Source: Caenorhabditis elegans
Taxonomy: Eukaryota > Nematoda > Chromadorea > Rhabditida > Rhabditidae
DNA: 64,000 bases
Reading direction: 5' to 3'
Assembly (NCBI RefSeq): GCF_000002985.6
Contig: NC_003283.11
Coordinates: forward strand, 5,518,001 to 5,582,000
In this document: positions 35,601 to 49,212 of the stretch, in pieces
Layout of the letters: every line of letters begins with the position of its first letter
Numbering within the stretch: the first letter of the stretch is position 1
Program-made: the position numbers and the translations under genes
The notes under the pieces: generated by a model
Database searches by the model: none
Seen by the model: only the letters and a program-made list of their open reading frames with translations
Told to the model about the DNA's origin: nothing

Positions 35601-38600
35601 CAGTTTCTTGCTGAAATTAAAAAAAAGGTTGAGATAAAAGTTTTTTTTTCAAAAATTAGGTGAATGGTTTTTCATCAACAACGCAAGAAGATTTCATGAA
35701 CAATGAGCGCTAAATTAACGCAATTTTTGGAGGTTATAGGCAGGGCTAGTAAAACATTGATCCAATAGCCGGCAGCTTTCAGGCAATGTTTGAGGTTCTT
35801 TTTTAAAACTTTCAACAAGAATTGGTTGCATTTTTGAATTAATCAATTTTTAAATCAATTTGAATCATTGCCACGCAGCGCCCTGGTGAAGAGAGATGTC
35901 GTGATTTTTTTTTTCTAAAACTCACATTTCCTCTTTTGTTGCCTTCTCTTCCATGCTCCTAGCACTATCTTCGCCTTGTCGAGCAACTTCTTCATTTTGC
36001 CGCTGTTCACTCATCTTCTGCAATTGCCTTTTCGCTTCATCCAAAGATCGTCCAAGATCTCTAATTTGAGTTTCTTGCTGCTTTATCGTTTCGTCCAAAT
36101 TCTCAATCTTTTTCTGAGCCTGCTGATATTTCTCCTCTGTCCTCCTGAGCTCGTCCTGGAGTAGATTATTGGAATCATCATCTTTCTTCGAAGTAATAAT
36201 TCGCTCTTTCATATCACGAACATCCTCCTCGGCTTGTTGAGCACGAGATTCGGCTGCCAGAAGGTCGACTTGTATCCTCTGAAAAAGCATAATTTATAAT
36301 TAAAATTGGAAGTTTAATTCAAAAGTTTTCGTAGATTAAAAAACAAACTCACATCAATCTTCCCATCTTTCTCCCTCAGCTGAACATTTAAAATTGCATT
36401 ATTGTCTTTTTCATCGCTCAAGGCCTGTTGTAATTCCTTGATTCTTCCACTTTCGAACAAAATTGATTCCCTCGTAGACTGAAATTTTCATAATAAACTC
36501 AAAAAGTCTTACGTCAAGAACTCACAGTTTTCATCTGAGCATTTTCATTTTTCAGGTCCAACGCATTTTGCTCAAACTGTGCAAGTTTATCCTTCAACAT
36601 TGAAAGTGTTGACTCAGAAGTTGATAATGCATTTTTTAAAGTTTCCGTTTGAGATCTCAATTGTGATTTTTGTTGCTGTTCTTCCCGGAGAGTTCGATCC
36701 ATTTCTGATAGTTTTTCACTCAATGAATCCATATTTTGGCGAGATACATCGTTTACGGAAATGGCGCTGGAAATTATGAACAAAATTTTTTTTATTCGAA
36801 TTATTGAGTAAAAAACTGTACTTTTGTATGTTTTATCTTTTCAAATAAAAAAATGTCTATGAACTACAGAAATTTCAAAAAAAAAACCAGCGAAAAACCC
36901 ACTCTTTCATTTTCTGAATTTCCGAGTTCTTGTCCTGCATTTGCGACATGAAACTTGAAACTTGTTTTTGCAGATCTTCAACTTTCAGTTTCAAAGTCTC
37001 ATTTTCTTCACTGAGCTTGTCGGTTTTACTTGAATCTGATTTAGCAAGCATCAACGACTGTAATGAAGCTGTTTTGATATTCAGCTGCCTTTGCAGATTC
37101 TCGATTTCTTGCTCCATGGCATCTTTTTCACTGTCTCCATCTTTTATTGAGTCCTGAAAAATGATATAGATCACAATGATTCCAGTTAATAATTTTTAAA
37201 AATTAAGGCAAAAAACCTAGAAACCTAGAAAGCGGATCCTTTAAATTCTTTTCAAATCAAAAAACCAAACAGTTTTTCAAAACTGTTAATTTTAGTCGTG
37301 AGGAGGAAAACGATTTTAAAACATTTCAATTTAAAAAAAAACTCAATTCAAGTACATTTTGTTTTATTTTGTTGTTTTTAGTACAACTTTTTTGTGACAG
37401 CTTAAAAAATCAAATAAAATTTAATTTTAAGTTTTTATATTTTTTCAAAATACTCCGATCATTTTAATTTTCAAATAATGCTCAAAAGTTTTAATGATTT
37501 TTTTTTAATTCTCAGAAGGTTCTCAGAAAAAATAGTCCATTAAAATTTTTATTCAAGTATCTACGTAATCAATAATTTGATGTACAAAATTTCATGGCTT
37601 TCATAGAATATATTTTCCCTGTTTTACAAAATCAACCTTTTTAAATTTCATTTTTTTGCAGAGGTTTATGTATCATAAAAACTAACTTGAATCTCATTTT
37701 TAGCCTTTTGCAACTCTGATTTCAACCTTGCCGCCTCTGCATTTGATGCAATTTTCTCGGCTTCAAGCTCCCGTTTCAATGAGTTCACATCCGATTTCAA
37801 TCGATTAATCTCATCTTGATCCCCAGAATCCGCCAATTTTGCGATCATGGAGTTGATCTAAAATCATGTGTTCTTATTCTAGACACTTGAAGGTGGATTA
37901 CATACCTGCATGAAGAGTTCCTGTTTCTCATTTTGCTCTCTGTCCAATTGTTTTCGGAGCTCTTGTTTTTCCGCCAATAGAGCGTTTACATCATGAGGTT
38001 GTTGTTTTGATAACCACATTGTACTGGAAAACATTCAGAGAAAATAGGAAATATAATAACTTTTGATAATGATTTGGTAACTGAATGTGTTGAAAGAAAA
38101 AATTTCAAAAGTGAGTCAACCCTCCCATTTTAGGTAATGTTTGTTAGTGACACCCTGCCCGAGAGTCATGAATCATCGATTTTTGAAGGAAAAATCGGCA
38201 AGTCAGTTGATTTGTGGTAGAAGTTTTGTAACATTAACTGTCATAATGTAGGTTTTATCGAACAATTTTAAAAGGCTTGAAAGTGGAGAAGCGCCTGTGG
38301 GTTTTTTTGCCGTAACTGGCAAAAAAGTATGAAGAATTTGTAGAGTTTTTCAAAATTTTTTCTGGATTTTTTTTAATTTTGCAAAACATATTAAGTTCTG
38401 AATTATTTTTATAAGTGAACTATTTAGTTTCAGTTTTTGAGTTCTTCGGATATATCAATTGGGGTTTCTTCGTTTTTTTTAAGTTTGATTTTTTTTAATT
38501 TGAAGGATAATTTGAAAAATTCTCGGACAGTTTTCCACTTTTTGCCAAATTTTCGAATGGAATGTGCAAAATTGTCAGAAATTGGTCACTCATTTGCGCT

Positions 38601-41600
38601 TTTTGAAAAATTGAAAAAAAATTTAGAAAATTTTTTAAAATTTTTTCAAAGGTATGTTCGGTCATTACGGTCAATTTTTTAATATTTAAAACAAAATCCC
38701 AACTCCTAATTAGATCATTTAAATTTAAATGTAGTTTTTAGTTTCAGAGAGAGTAAAAAATATTTTTATTGAAGCATCAGAATTTCTAATAAAATTTCTG
38801 AATTATAAATCCCATCTCAAAAATTGCTTTTCTCCTTTCAGCAACGACTTCTTAAAAGTATAAACTTCCTCGCCCACGATCACATTTATCATAAGGTCAT
38901 TTCGAATTCTTGCACGTGGTCCCAAAATACGAGCTATTTCCATGAATTTTCCGAAAGAAATGGCTCAAAAACAAGTTGACTCAAAATCCCAAAGATGCCG
39001 AATATGAATAATTCGGAAGGATCGCGTGAGAACACGCAAGCCATTTTTTTTATCAACTACTATCTCACACGAAGATTACGACACCGCCCCACCGGAAATT
39101 CGGATTTCACAGCATCTGCAGGCTCTCCGAGGAAAACACATTTATCAGTGATAGTAGTACTAAGTCACGTATATTTTTCTCCTCAGTTTTCTCACTTTTT
39201 ACGTCATCAGAATATATAGTAATAACACTCACCGCTCTGTTGTCAATTTCGAAACTTGCTTTTTCAACTGCTCAACGTCATTGACACGCTCTTTTATTTG
39301 TTTCTGTAAACTTTGATATTTTGATAAAACAAAAGGTGGAACAAAAACAATAACAAACGAATCAAGTGGGCTTTTTTAATTAAAAAGTTTTGAGGTGTCT
39401 AATAAAATTGTAAGATTTTGAAGTTTTGCTTACAATTGAGAATGTACTGCTATTACCCAGACACGAGACTTGCTTTTTTTTACGCCAAAAATACGGTGCC
39501 CTGTCTCGACGCGAAACAATTTTGTTCAATAGAAAAATTTGCGCGCCTTTAAAGAGTACTGTAACTTGAAACTTTTATCGTTGCGGAATTTTCATCGATT
39601 TTTCAGCTTTACGAATCTTATGTTATCAATTAAAAAACTCAAATTTAACAATAAAAACACAGGATGAAAACGGGATTTTCACATTACAATACTCATTAAA
39701 GGCGCACGCACCTTACTGTATCATTAACACAACAATCGAAAAATTTCGCGTCTGAATAATAATCATACTATCTGGATGTAAATTGAATCATATTCATATT
39801 CACAATTTTAAAATGTAAAAAAAATAATTTCGAGTATTTCTCTAAGTTCGAACACATAGAGAAAAAAATTCAATTTTTGGATAAGTTTTATGATACTTAA
39901 ATTTTTTTTGGGCTTTAAAGCGTTTTCAAACATCTAACTTACCACATTTAAATTAGAAAAATTTCCTGAGATGCATTTTTTCCCAAGATTTCATCATGAG
40001 AAGCATACATTTATGCTTTGATATCTTTTATTTTTCTTGGAAATTTTATATTTTTTGGCAGTCCAAAACCCATCCTAATTTATTCTCAAAATCCCTTCTG
40101 GCCTTCAATGAAAATCAATATGCAAAGGAACGTGCTTAGCCTCATAAGTACCTTTTTCGGGACGAAGTATGGGGGAAAAAGGGGGAAAGTGCTTAACTTA
40201 TTGATTTTCATGAGATATGTTGTTTCTATGTACGTCAGTTGGCATGGCAGTTTTTTCGGAATTTTAAATAGCTTTTTGGCAACGGAATTAGTTTTGGAAA
40301 ATTTTAAATGGCTAGGGGATAGGGAAGAAATTGAAAACTTTTAGTGAAAAACTTTTCTAACAATTGATAAAACTCAATTTAGTTTTTCCTGAAAGAAAAT
40401 AAAAGTAACTGTAAGGAAAACAAAAAGAAAACACTGTTGAACATATAAATATCACACCCCGATCTGTGCATAGTTTCATAATGGTATGCACACCCAACCA
40501 GGTCGACACAACATAGGAAGGGAATGCAAATAATGTACATAGTAAGAAGGTGTTTAGTGCGAAGAGTCGCAGAGAAAACCGCCCCGAACTATTCCGTCTC
40601 TCCTTTTCTGGAGAGGGAGGGACAGAAACCAGCAGCAACAGCAGCAACCGTGTGAATGTGAACATGATTCTGTGGGCAGTTAGATACAAGGTGTAATTTT
40701 TTTTGCTACGAAAAAGAAATTTTGAAAAAGAGCTGCGCGCAGAGAGCCTAAGAATAAGAACAACCTCAAGAATCGTCTCCTCCTCCTAAAATTTTCCGCT
40801 ATTGTTTGCCCAAGTTAGTTATTTTTTATTTGACTTTCTCGGACTCGAGACGAGAATGAGGATAAAGAAAAAAAAATTATTGCGAATTAAGGAAACGGAA
40901 TGAACGAGACGACAGTCGGAGTTGGAAAAATGTATGAAGAGTTTCGAATCACACAGGTAATTTATGCATTTCTAATTTCAAAGAGTATATTAAATTTGGG
41001 CTAAAATTAGACATAACTTTAATTTAATTTAACTTATTTACGCTCTCAAGGAAACGTGGAAGAAAATTGACAAGAAAAGGGATTTCACAAGTTTCAAGAA
41101 AAACTACTGTTCCAAAAATTTTGTGGCAAAAAAAAATATTCTATTAAATTTATTAATATTCAGAGATTTTTTGAGAAATTTTTGACTACATTTAAGAGTT
41201 CTAGTCAATTTTCAGCGATTTTTGCTAATTTTTGCGGACTTTAGAGACTATAAGTTCTTCAAAAATATACTCGGTTAAAACAAAATTCCTTTAAGTTTGC
41301 TGAAAATTAACTGGTACAGAAAATTGAGAACTTTCACGAAAAACCAGTTTTTTCAAGTGATTATAACCTTCGAAGTTGGTAAATAATATAATATTATGCA
41401 ACTTTTATATTTTCTAATTGTAAGTGTATTTTTATTTGTTTTAATTTAAAACTTCATTTGTCTCGGACAATATGTTTCATTTTTCCGTTAAAAAAACTTG
41501 ATAACCCAGAAGAAATCCAAAACAAAACTCAAAAATTACACTAAAAATCGGTGATTTTATTTGCACATAAATTTAAAAAAATTTTAAAGAAAAGTTCCTC

Positions 41601-44600
41601 TGAATGTGACAAATTATGCTAAAATTATTTGAAAAAAAAACAAAGAAAAACCTATTAATATAGCCGGAAAACGCAAAAATAATTAAGCTAGGAAAATGTG
41701 TAAAACTTTTTTTTGCAAAATCAAAAACCCACTGACGCTACTTCACCTTAAAGACAAAAAAAAATGAAATACATAATTTTTAAAATTAATTTTTGTGCAA
41801 TTTTTGAATTGTAAAAAAGGTTCTCGACTTCGTTCTAAAATTTTTAAATAATTTATGTTTTAGTAAAGTAGTGTTGTAACAAATTTAACATGAAAAAAAG
41901 TCAAAACAGGAAATGTGTGCAAAATTAAAAAAAAACGTATACACAGAAATCAATTGTTTTGTTTTCTGCACACGCCTTGTCTCATCACTCAAATATCTAT
42001 ATTGCTATATACATTTTGCCTCTCGTTGTTTGTCTTTTGTGATTATCAACAGGCGGGGAAAAGTGGACACGTTTCGAGACAGCACACACATATACCCAAT
42101 TGAGGCAAAATATTATGATTAGAGTACCTGATAATAACTTTTCTGATAACAAATGTTGCGTACTTTGAAATTAATTCTGAGATGGTGTTAGTTATCGGTT
42201 TAAAAGTGCACAAATTTTTTTCCGAAAGGAATAAGACAGAAAGGAACATCAATTGTCAAGAAGTGCAGAAAATTCATTTTTCTGTTATTGTTGAGCCAAA
42301 AAGTCTGCCTGCCTGACCTAAATGAGACCTTCGCCGGTCTCTCTCCTTCTGCTTGAACACGCCTTTTCTAATTTCGATTTTCACTAAATTGATTTAATTG
42401 AAAAAATTAGAAATTCATAAATTTACGCCAAAATGCAGAAAAAGTGTAAGCAGCAGGCAGGTTCAGGCAGGCGCCCACGGAAGAATTTAATACTATTTTC
42501 AACTTTACTAAACAAAAAGGCGAGTAGAAATCCACAAAAAAGTAGAAAACAATTCTTTCGGGAAGGCTATAATTTATTTTGAAAATCAAAAGTCACCCAT
42601 GATTGGTTTCAACTTCTATCCGAAATAGGTTTTGACACAACAAGACCGGTTAGAAACCTGTTTTCCAATTGTGATATTTTTCAGAAATTCTACTATTTTT
42701 AAAACCACATGACAAATATTTGGGAGGGGTGTATTTTTTTAGATTAAAAAAATATATATTCAACTTATAAATTGCAAAAAGTTTATAAAATTTTGTGTTT
42801 TATTGGAGAAAAAAATTTAAATAAATCCAATGCATAATTAGAATTTACAGAATGTTTCTAACTTTAGCACTTGGTTTTTCCATAGAAAAAAGTTCTTAAC
42901 AGTTTTTTACATATCTTTTTCCTTCAAATAATTAAGAAATTATAAACTAGAACACAGGTGATTCGCGGTTTTTTAAATACTTATGAAATGTAGTTCGCGC
43001 ACTTCTACAAGAGGCACCAGCGATATAGTAAAATACTTGCAAAATTGCAAATATTGTGCAAATTGTGATCACCGAGAGTCGCGATTACCAAAATACTGCT
43101 AAAATGTTAATGGTCCCGCAGCGAAATTCGCGTTTTGCAAAATGCATCTAAAATATTGGAGGCCATAAGTATTTTACAAACGGCGAATCACCTGTGAATT
43201 CTAGAAAACCGAATACATGTTATTACCAAAATGTGATGTGAACGGGAGACTCGATGCGTCGGTGTGAAAGATTATGATCTCGAACCTCAAGTTTTTCCTC
43301 ATTCGCGCGCGCTATCCTTGCCCTATTTCCATGGACTAGTAATTAAATGGTCATCATGATTATGCTTCGAATAAAAATTAAAAGTTTTAATTTTAAAAAA
43401 AACTATTTCAGCTTGTGAATGAAACTCTAACTACTGTTATCGAAAAAGTGCAAACCAATCATGAAAAAATTTCTACTAAAGGTAATGCATGCTAAGCATG
43501 GCAGACTAATAATTTTTGTATTGAAAATGAATGTTTTCAGCAAAGCCGAGACCTTTGAGTGCAATTAACGAGGAAATTCGTGAATACGATCAATTGAGCA
43601 GAGAACTTGAAGTTTGATTTCCACAACTAGTAGTTCTATTTGTTTATTTATTTAAAATTCAGAAAGATTACCGAAGGAGTATGCGAATTGTTGATGATGA
43701 TTTCGAATTGGCCAGGACCCATTGGATCCAATTACAAAAATCGAATAAACAGGTTTGTTTGTAATCATACGAGTCTATAGAAAATTTGAAAATTTCAGGG
43801 GTTGGCAATTCGGGGATGCTTCCTAACAATGTTAGAAAAGTATCCACAAGTTCGTCCAATTTGGGGGTTTGGAAAAAGAATTGAGGGAAGGGGTGATGAG
43901 ACATGGAAGCCTGAGATCGTGGAGGATTTTTATTTTAGGTAAGACGGGTATCTTAAGTTTGAAGTTAAGAGTATCATCGGAGAGCATTTTTTCTATATTG
44001 TATTACATCATGCTAGAAAATCATAATAAAACACTCCAAACACTTTTCAGACTTGTCAAAAATTTCAGTCAAAGTTTTGGCAAATTGCCGAATTTTCCAA
44101 AAATGTAGACTATCTGAGTAATTTTTATCATAGGGTTTAACGCCTACAAAATTGAAAAAAAAAATCATAAAAAATTTTCTGAAAAGTCTTACTGGCATAT
44201 TTGGTCATTTTAGCACTATCGGGGCAATTTTAAGCATTTATCCCGCTGACGACACTCACTTTCAATAGGTCTAGAAATTTAAACTGGAAAAATTTCAACA
44301 AATAAGTAACTAAAAATAATAAGATAACGATTTAGCCAACGTGTTTTACATGGTTCAATTAATTTTAACTTTTCTGATGTTAACTTTTTTTAAACTGAAA
44401 GGGTATTGACTTTTTAAAACTAAACTTTTTGCGCAGAACATTTTATACTTGGAAAATTTCTAGACATCATTGCGCATCCCTCCAGGCAGCTTTGAATATG
44501 ATAATTCAAAACAAAGACGACAAAAGTGGAATGCGGCGGATGCTCAACGAAATGGGAGCTCATCACTTTTTCTACGATGCATGTGAACCACATTTTGAAG

Positions 44601-47600
44601 TTTTTCAAGACAGTCTCCTAGAATCAATGAAGCTTGTATTAAATGGTGGTGACTCGTTGGATGATGATATTGAGCAATCTTGGATTTGTGTGAGTGAAAA
44701 GTTTGGAGAACACTTTGAAATTTAAAGTGCTGTTGTGATCATCGGAGAGCATTTTTTCTATATTGTATTACATCATGCTAGAAAATCATAATAAAACACT
44801 CCAAACACTTTTCAGACTTGTCAAAAATTTCAGTCAAAGTTTTGGCAAATTGCCGAATTTTCCAAAAATGTAGACTATCTGAGTAATTTTTATCATAGGG
44901 TTTAACGCCTACAAAATTGAAAAAAAAAATCATAAAAAATTTTCTGAAAAGTCTTACTGGCATATTTGGTCATTTTAGCACTATCGGGGCAATTTTAAGC
45001 ATTTATCCCGCTGACGACACTCACTTTCAATAGGTCTAGAAATTTAAACTGGAAAAATTTCAACAAATAAGTAACTAAAAATAATAAGATAACGATTTAG
45101 CCAACGTGTTTTACATGGTTCAATTAATTTTAACTTTTCTGATGTTAACTTTTTTTAAACTGAAAGGGTATTGACTTTTTAAAACTAAACTTTTTGCGCA
45201 GAACATTTTATACTTGGAAAATTTCTAGACATCATTGCGCATCCCTCCAGGCAGCTTTGAATATGATAATTCAAAACAAAGACGACAAAAGTGGAATGCG
45301 GCGGATGCTCAACGAAATGGGAGCTCATCACTTTTTCTACGATGCATGTGAACCACATTTTGAAGTTTTTCAAGACAGTCTCCTAGAATCAATGAAGCTT
45401 GTATTAAATGGTGGTGACTCGTTGGATGATGATATTGAGCAATCTTGGATTTGTGTGAGTGAAAAGTTTGGAGAACACTTTGAAATTTAAAGTGCTGTTG
45501 TGATTTCAAAAAACGGTACTTTTAATTTGAATTACATGAAGAACAGACTACTTGTACTACCAAAAAATAAATTTCCATAACTTTTCGAATTGCAGCTGCT
45601 CCAAACAATCCGACTACATATGGGAGAAGGAATCGAAATTCAAAGAGCCAACTATCTAACGCAATGCTTGATTCCAAAAGAAATGGAAGAAGTACGTGCG
45701 AATTGGATGCAAGTCGAAAATTACGGGTTTCGAAAAGCCGGGCTTTTATTGTGTCAATCAGCTTTTGACAACTACTCGGAACTTTTGAAAACTCATAATT
45801 TATCAATGACTCTTCCAATTGAAGCAAACAAGACTAGTGATAGTTTTGTTGCATTATCAGATCAAATTATGCAGGTAAGGTTGAAACACAGAGTATTGGA
45901 AAATCAATATAATTTAAAGGCACTGGACAAAACAATACAATCCTACACTCCCGAAGAAGGATTCTTGAATTTAATTCAAGAAATTAAAGACTTTGTGATA
46001 AAGTTCTTAGTCGTTGAAGTATGCCCTCCGCTTATTCGGAAATCTTTTATCGATGGTATTAATTCTTTGAAATTTTATTGTTCCAAAAAAAGTTGTAAAA
46101 TTTTCAGGATTAATCCACATGCTTTGTAAAATATTAAGCATCAAGCATGTTAAGGAAGATTTTTTGCACATTTGGAAAAAAGTGTATCGTGTCATGGAAC
46201 AGGCAATGGTTGCAAATATCGTAGAGTATTAGTGCACGTTAATTCAAATTTTTAATAAGCGAAATATTGTAGAAAATGAATTAATAAAGTTTTTTTGATG
46301 AAAGCTTAAAATCTCACCTTTGCATTAGCCAACTCAATTTTAATTGCCTTGTCACTACTATTTGCAAGAACTTTAAGTTGTTGATTCAGACGATGGTTCT
46401 GAAAACAAAAATTTGAATTTTTTTCACGAAGAAAAACATGAAAAAAGGAAAAAAAAAGGAAAACAACTAACGCAGATTTGAGCTTGTGTGAGTTCTTGTT
46501 CGAGTCTCACAACAAGACTCGCCTCTTTTTCTGCCATCAAAGAGTTTGTAGTCGTGTCTTCTGGAGCAGAAGAACTTGCAGAAAAACGAACAATTTGGTC
46601 ATGCATTGACATTATCTGGAAGTAAGGAGTTTGTGACGTAATACTTTTGAAAAAAAAATTATTTACCTCAGAGCTCCCGCTCATTGTACTCGAATGATCG
46701 TCTGAAGCTCGCCTGGAGGAAGTCTAGAAAAAAATAATTTTGGGGAAAAAATTGTCTATTAAAGGGCATAATAACACAAAAACTAAGGCTTTTAGACATA
46801 AACTTCCAGATTTGCTGACTTTTTCTGCATATTTAATAAATTTTATAGGTGGAAAATTTTGTCCATGAGAACTTTTTAGCCTCTAAAACCGGTAACCGCT
46901 TAAAAAGTGTTAAAATGTCCAAATATCATAGTAAAACTTTTTGAAATTTTTACAGGTAAAAAGTGATGAAAACTCAGCTTTTAATTATTGTAGTTTTGGA
47001 ATTTTTTAACGAATTGATTTAATTGCGTTTCAACTAATCATATTTTAACATTATAGGGCATCGAATCTGAATTTTAAAAAAGTCCACTTTTTTTTTAATT
47101 ACCAACTTTCACTGAAAATTTAGAAAAATCTATAATCTTTTGTATCAAAAAGTCTCAATAATTATATAAAATCACGTCACAGTAACTGATAACATTTTAA
47201 AAATTTTGGTTTGTAAGAAAGTAATTATTTGTAACTATGGAAATATTAATCAAAAATTTGGGTATTTTCATCATAAATTTTTTCAAAGAATTTTTTTATT
47301 AAAAAAAATTATTTTGGAAGTTTTCCAGTCCAATTTTTTGTTAAAAATCGAAAAAATTTCGGAAGAATTCCAAAAAAAGGTTTCAATGACTGTCGCCAAG
47401 TAACGAAATTTCTGGGTGTGACCCGTTTTTTTTGAGAAAAAATTCGAAGTTCTAGTTTCATATTAACCATGACACTCTATTGAATTTTTTTTTCTTCGAA
47501 GTTTTCAATAGTATGTACACTCTCAACAAAAACCCAACAAGTCAACAATAAAACTTACAATACTCATTTTCTCAAAGTTCCGAGAATCGTGATCCATATC

Positions 47601-49212
47601 ATTCCATAGCTTGACAGGCTGAAAGTTATCATAAATTAGATATGGTTAATAGCTATTACAATAAAGTTGACCAACAGCAATATGAATAATATCTTAAAAC
47701 TATCCAAAAGAACAACAATTACGTATTAAATCAGAACATATCATTGACTTCTGCATCTCTCAGTGTCATTTTGTCTCTATTCACTGTTTATTTCCACCCT
47801 CAATCTGGTTTCTTAATCATGACGAAACTCGCCTCGCCCATATGGGGGGCAATCCGAAGAAAAACGACGCAGATAAATTGTGTGTTGATTAGGTTTTTTT
47901 TGATGGGCAATGATGACTCCTAATTTTTTTGTTGGTGTAAATTTTTTGAGGAAAATTTTAATTTGATTAGGAATTGATTAGAATCGAAAAAAGATTGGCT
48001 GGCAGTGGTCAGAAAAGATATTAGAAATATATAAATGCCTATGCGATTTTCCTGAATAATATACTTGAGCAAGTGAATTTTTATTTGAGTTAACAGAAAA
48101 TTATTTACTGAAATCTTAAAATTAAGCAAAAATGTCAAAAGTAAATGTTTCGAATTTTTACTTATATTGAAACACGTTAAAAGAAACTATTTTCCTAGAG
48201 CAGGTGAAACATTAAAACAAAAAGGAAAGAGTAAAATTTGCTTGAAATAAAAATTTTTACACTTTAAAAATCGAATTGTGAGGTCATAGTAACTAACCGA
48301 GTAATTTCCATGTTGATATTGCAGATAACTTTTTGATTTCACTGACAACGTCGGTGCATCATAATTGGCATCATGTCGCACTTCGCGATACCAACGATTT
48401 TGCCCAGTGTCTGCAATAATATTTGACAACTTTTAAAATTGTTTTACACTCATAGTCAAGCAAAAAAAAACTAAGGATCTAAACGACGCCCTGTCAAAAG
48501 GGAAAGTCTTTCGGTGCAATCACTAGGCGCACTTTTAGGTCATTTATGAGAATTTTCCCAAGTGTTTCAGCTGAAATGGTTGATATTTTCAGGTAGATCA
48601 AATAATTTTCTATATGTATATTGACACTAATTTTTAATGAAAAAAAATTGAAACAACATTGCGCAATAGGTCATTTAGTAGATTTTCCAAAACTAACTTC
48701 CGTCCACCCATGCTGCTAGATTTGAGGTAAATAGAAATACGTACCTTGGTAAGGCGGATGAGATCTTACTGTAACGACGAATGATGGGTGATTTTTCTCG
48801 TTTTGATAGTCAGATATTGGACTTTTGTAGTTTTCATAAGAACTGACAGTTCCAACGTAGACAATTGCCGGTCTCATTGGTGTTCTGGCGTTGACCGTTG
48901 GATATATTTTGTTTCTATTATTTCCTGGCGAGTAAAAATCCAGACCACTTTTATGAGTGTAACCTGAAGTTTTAAAATGTGTTTTTTTAATGGAGTCAAA
49001 TTTTCTATTATACCTTCGAATTTCTGACTATCACCATTAACGTTCGTCATGTTCATATCATTTGAAACGAAAAACTGACGTCTCTCACGTACAATTCCAT
49101 CTGGGATGATTGAGTTGACATTCTGAATATCAAAGTTAGTATCAGAAGTTATTTTTGAACTTACAATCGGATAAAAATTGGCTGTGCCCAATACAGGTTT
49201 CAAATAATCCAT
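32641..49212 (-). CDS. Large coiled-coil protein, about 1348 residues
   Basis: No enzyme domain is visible. Residues 1-330 are low-complexity, Asn/Asp/Ser-rich, with only short helices; from about residue 250 to 1280 the chain is nearly continuous heptad coiled coil (Glu/Gln/Leu/Lys-rich) like myosin rods or golgin-type tethers; a Ser/Pro/Thr-rich break (SSTPIAPPRSNTRTIS) precedes a last helix. Exons: 49165-49212, 49014-49122, 48745-48963, 48298-48410, 47559-47618, 46667-46723, 46472-46615, 46318-46398, 39233-39303, 37906-38023, 37687-37857, 36903-37153, 36526-36766, 36353-36478, 35926-36278, 35148-35610, 34982-35099, 34138-34925, 33941-34074, 33773-33889, 33611-33682, 32743-32880, 32641-32695. 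The last intron uses AA|GTAGGC and TTTCAG; without it the protein stops at 32739. CTTTCAG seven bases before the ATG is a likely SL1 site. The 6.9 kb intron 39304-46317 encloses glb-5 on the other strand. Probably C18C4.5; function unknown. Confidence 0.83.
39475..39725. repeat. Fold-back repeat, GTCTCGACGCGAAAC family
   Basis: AAAAATACGGTGCCCTGTCTCG and GCGCGCCTTTAAAGAGTACTG at the left are mirrored by ATACTCATTAAAGGCGCACG near 39690. The right arm lacks the GTCTCGAC end. It lies in the large intron of the coiled-coil gene. Confidence 0.6.
40900..46232 (+). CDS. glb-5: Neuronal globin GLB-5, N2 allele with duplicated exon 6
   Basis: GLB-5 is a hexacoordinate haem globin that tunes oxygen and CO2 responses of C. 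elegans sensory neurons. Exons: 40900-40956, 43412-43481, 43541-43611, 43663-43752, 43799-43938, 44437-44689 (6a), 45202-45454 (6b, identical), 45596-45874, 45920-46055, 46108-46232. With one copy of exon 6 the frame is intact for 406 residues. The globin fold spans about residues 67-240: GLAIRGCFLTMLEKYPQVRPIW (helices A-C), RHHC at 152-155, MGAHHFF at 182-188 (candidate haem-ligand histidines), and SWIC|LLQTIRLHM as helix H across the exon 6/7 border. The C-terminal 170 residues are helical and of no family I recognise. Splicing 6a to 6b shifts the frame and meets a stop after 8 codons, so the sequence predicts loss of the last 179 residues. Intron 1 is 2.4 kb. AATAAA at 46283. Nested in an intron of the opposite-strand coiled-coil gene. 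Confidence 0.9.
42954..43196. mobile_element. MITE-like inverted-repeat element, CAGGTGATTCGC ends
   Basis: CAGGTGATTCGCGGTTTTTT with AAATACTTATG at the left is mirrored by CATAAGTATTTTACAAACGG and CGAATCACCTG at the right, arms of about 35 bp on a 243 bp unit. The inside has repeated GCAAAATTGCAAAT-like words and TTCGCGC. No open frame. It sits in intron 1 of glb-5. Confidence 0.65.
43973..45502. repeat. 765 bp perfect tandem duplication inside glb-5
   Basis: Unit 1 is 43973-44737 and unit 2 is 44738-45502. As far as I can read they are identical, and the open frames inside them are repeated at exactly +765. Each unit holds part of intron 5, the whole of exon 6 and the first 48 bases of intron 6. 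The junction shows a 2 bp AT overlap (44738-44739 match 45503-45504 in context), consistent with microhomology-mediated repair or replication slippage. Intron 5 parts carry a dispersed CAAAGTTTTGGCAAATTGCC repeat also seen near 7620 and 9620. Confidence 0.95.

Noticed and set aside
44690..44725. Read-through ending VSEKFGEHFEI of glb-5 exon 6 as a natural C-terminus
   Set aside because: A strong GTGAGT donor follows TGT; the open stretch is intron sequence, present in both copies of the duplication.
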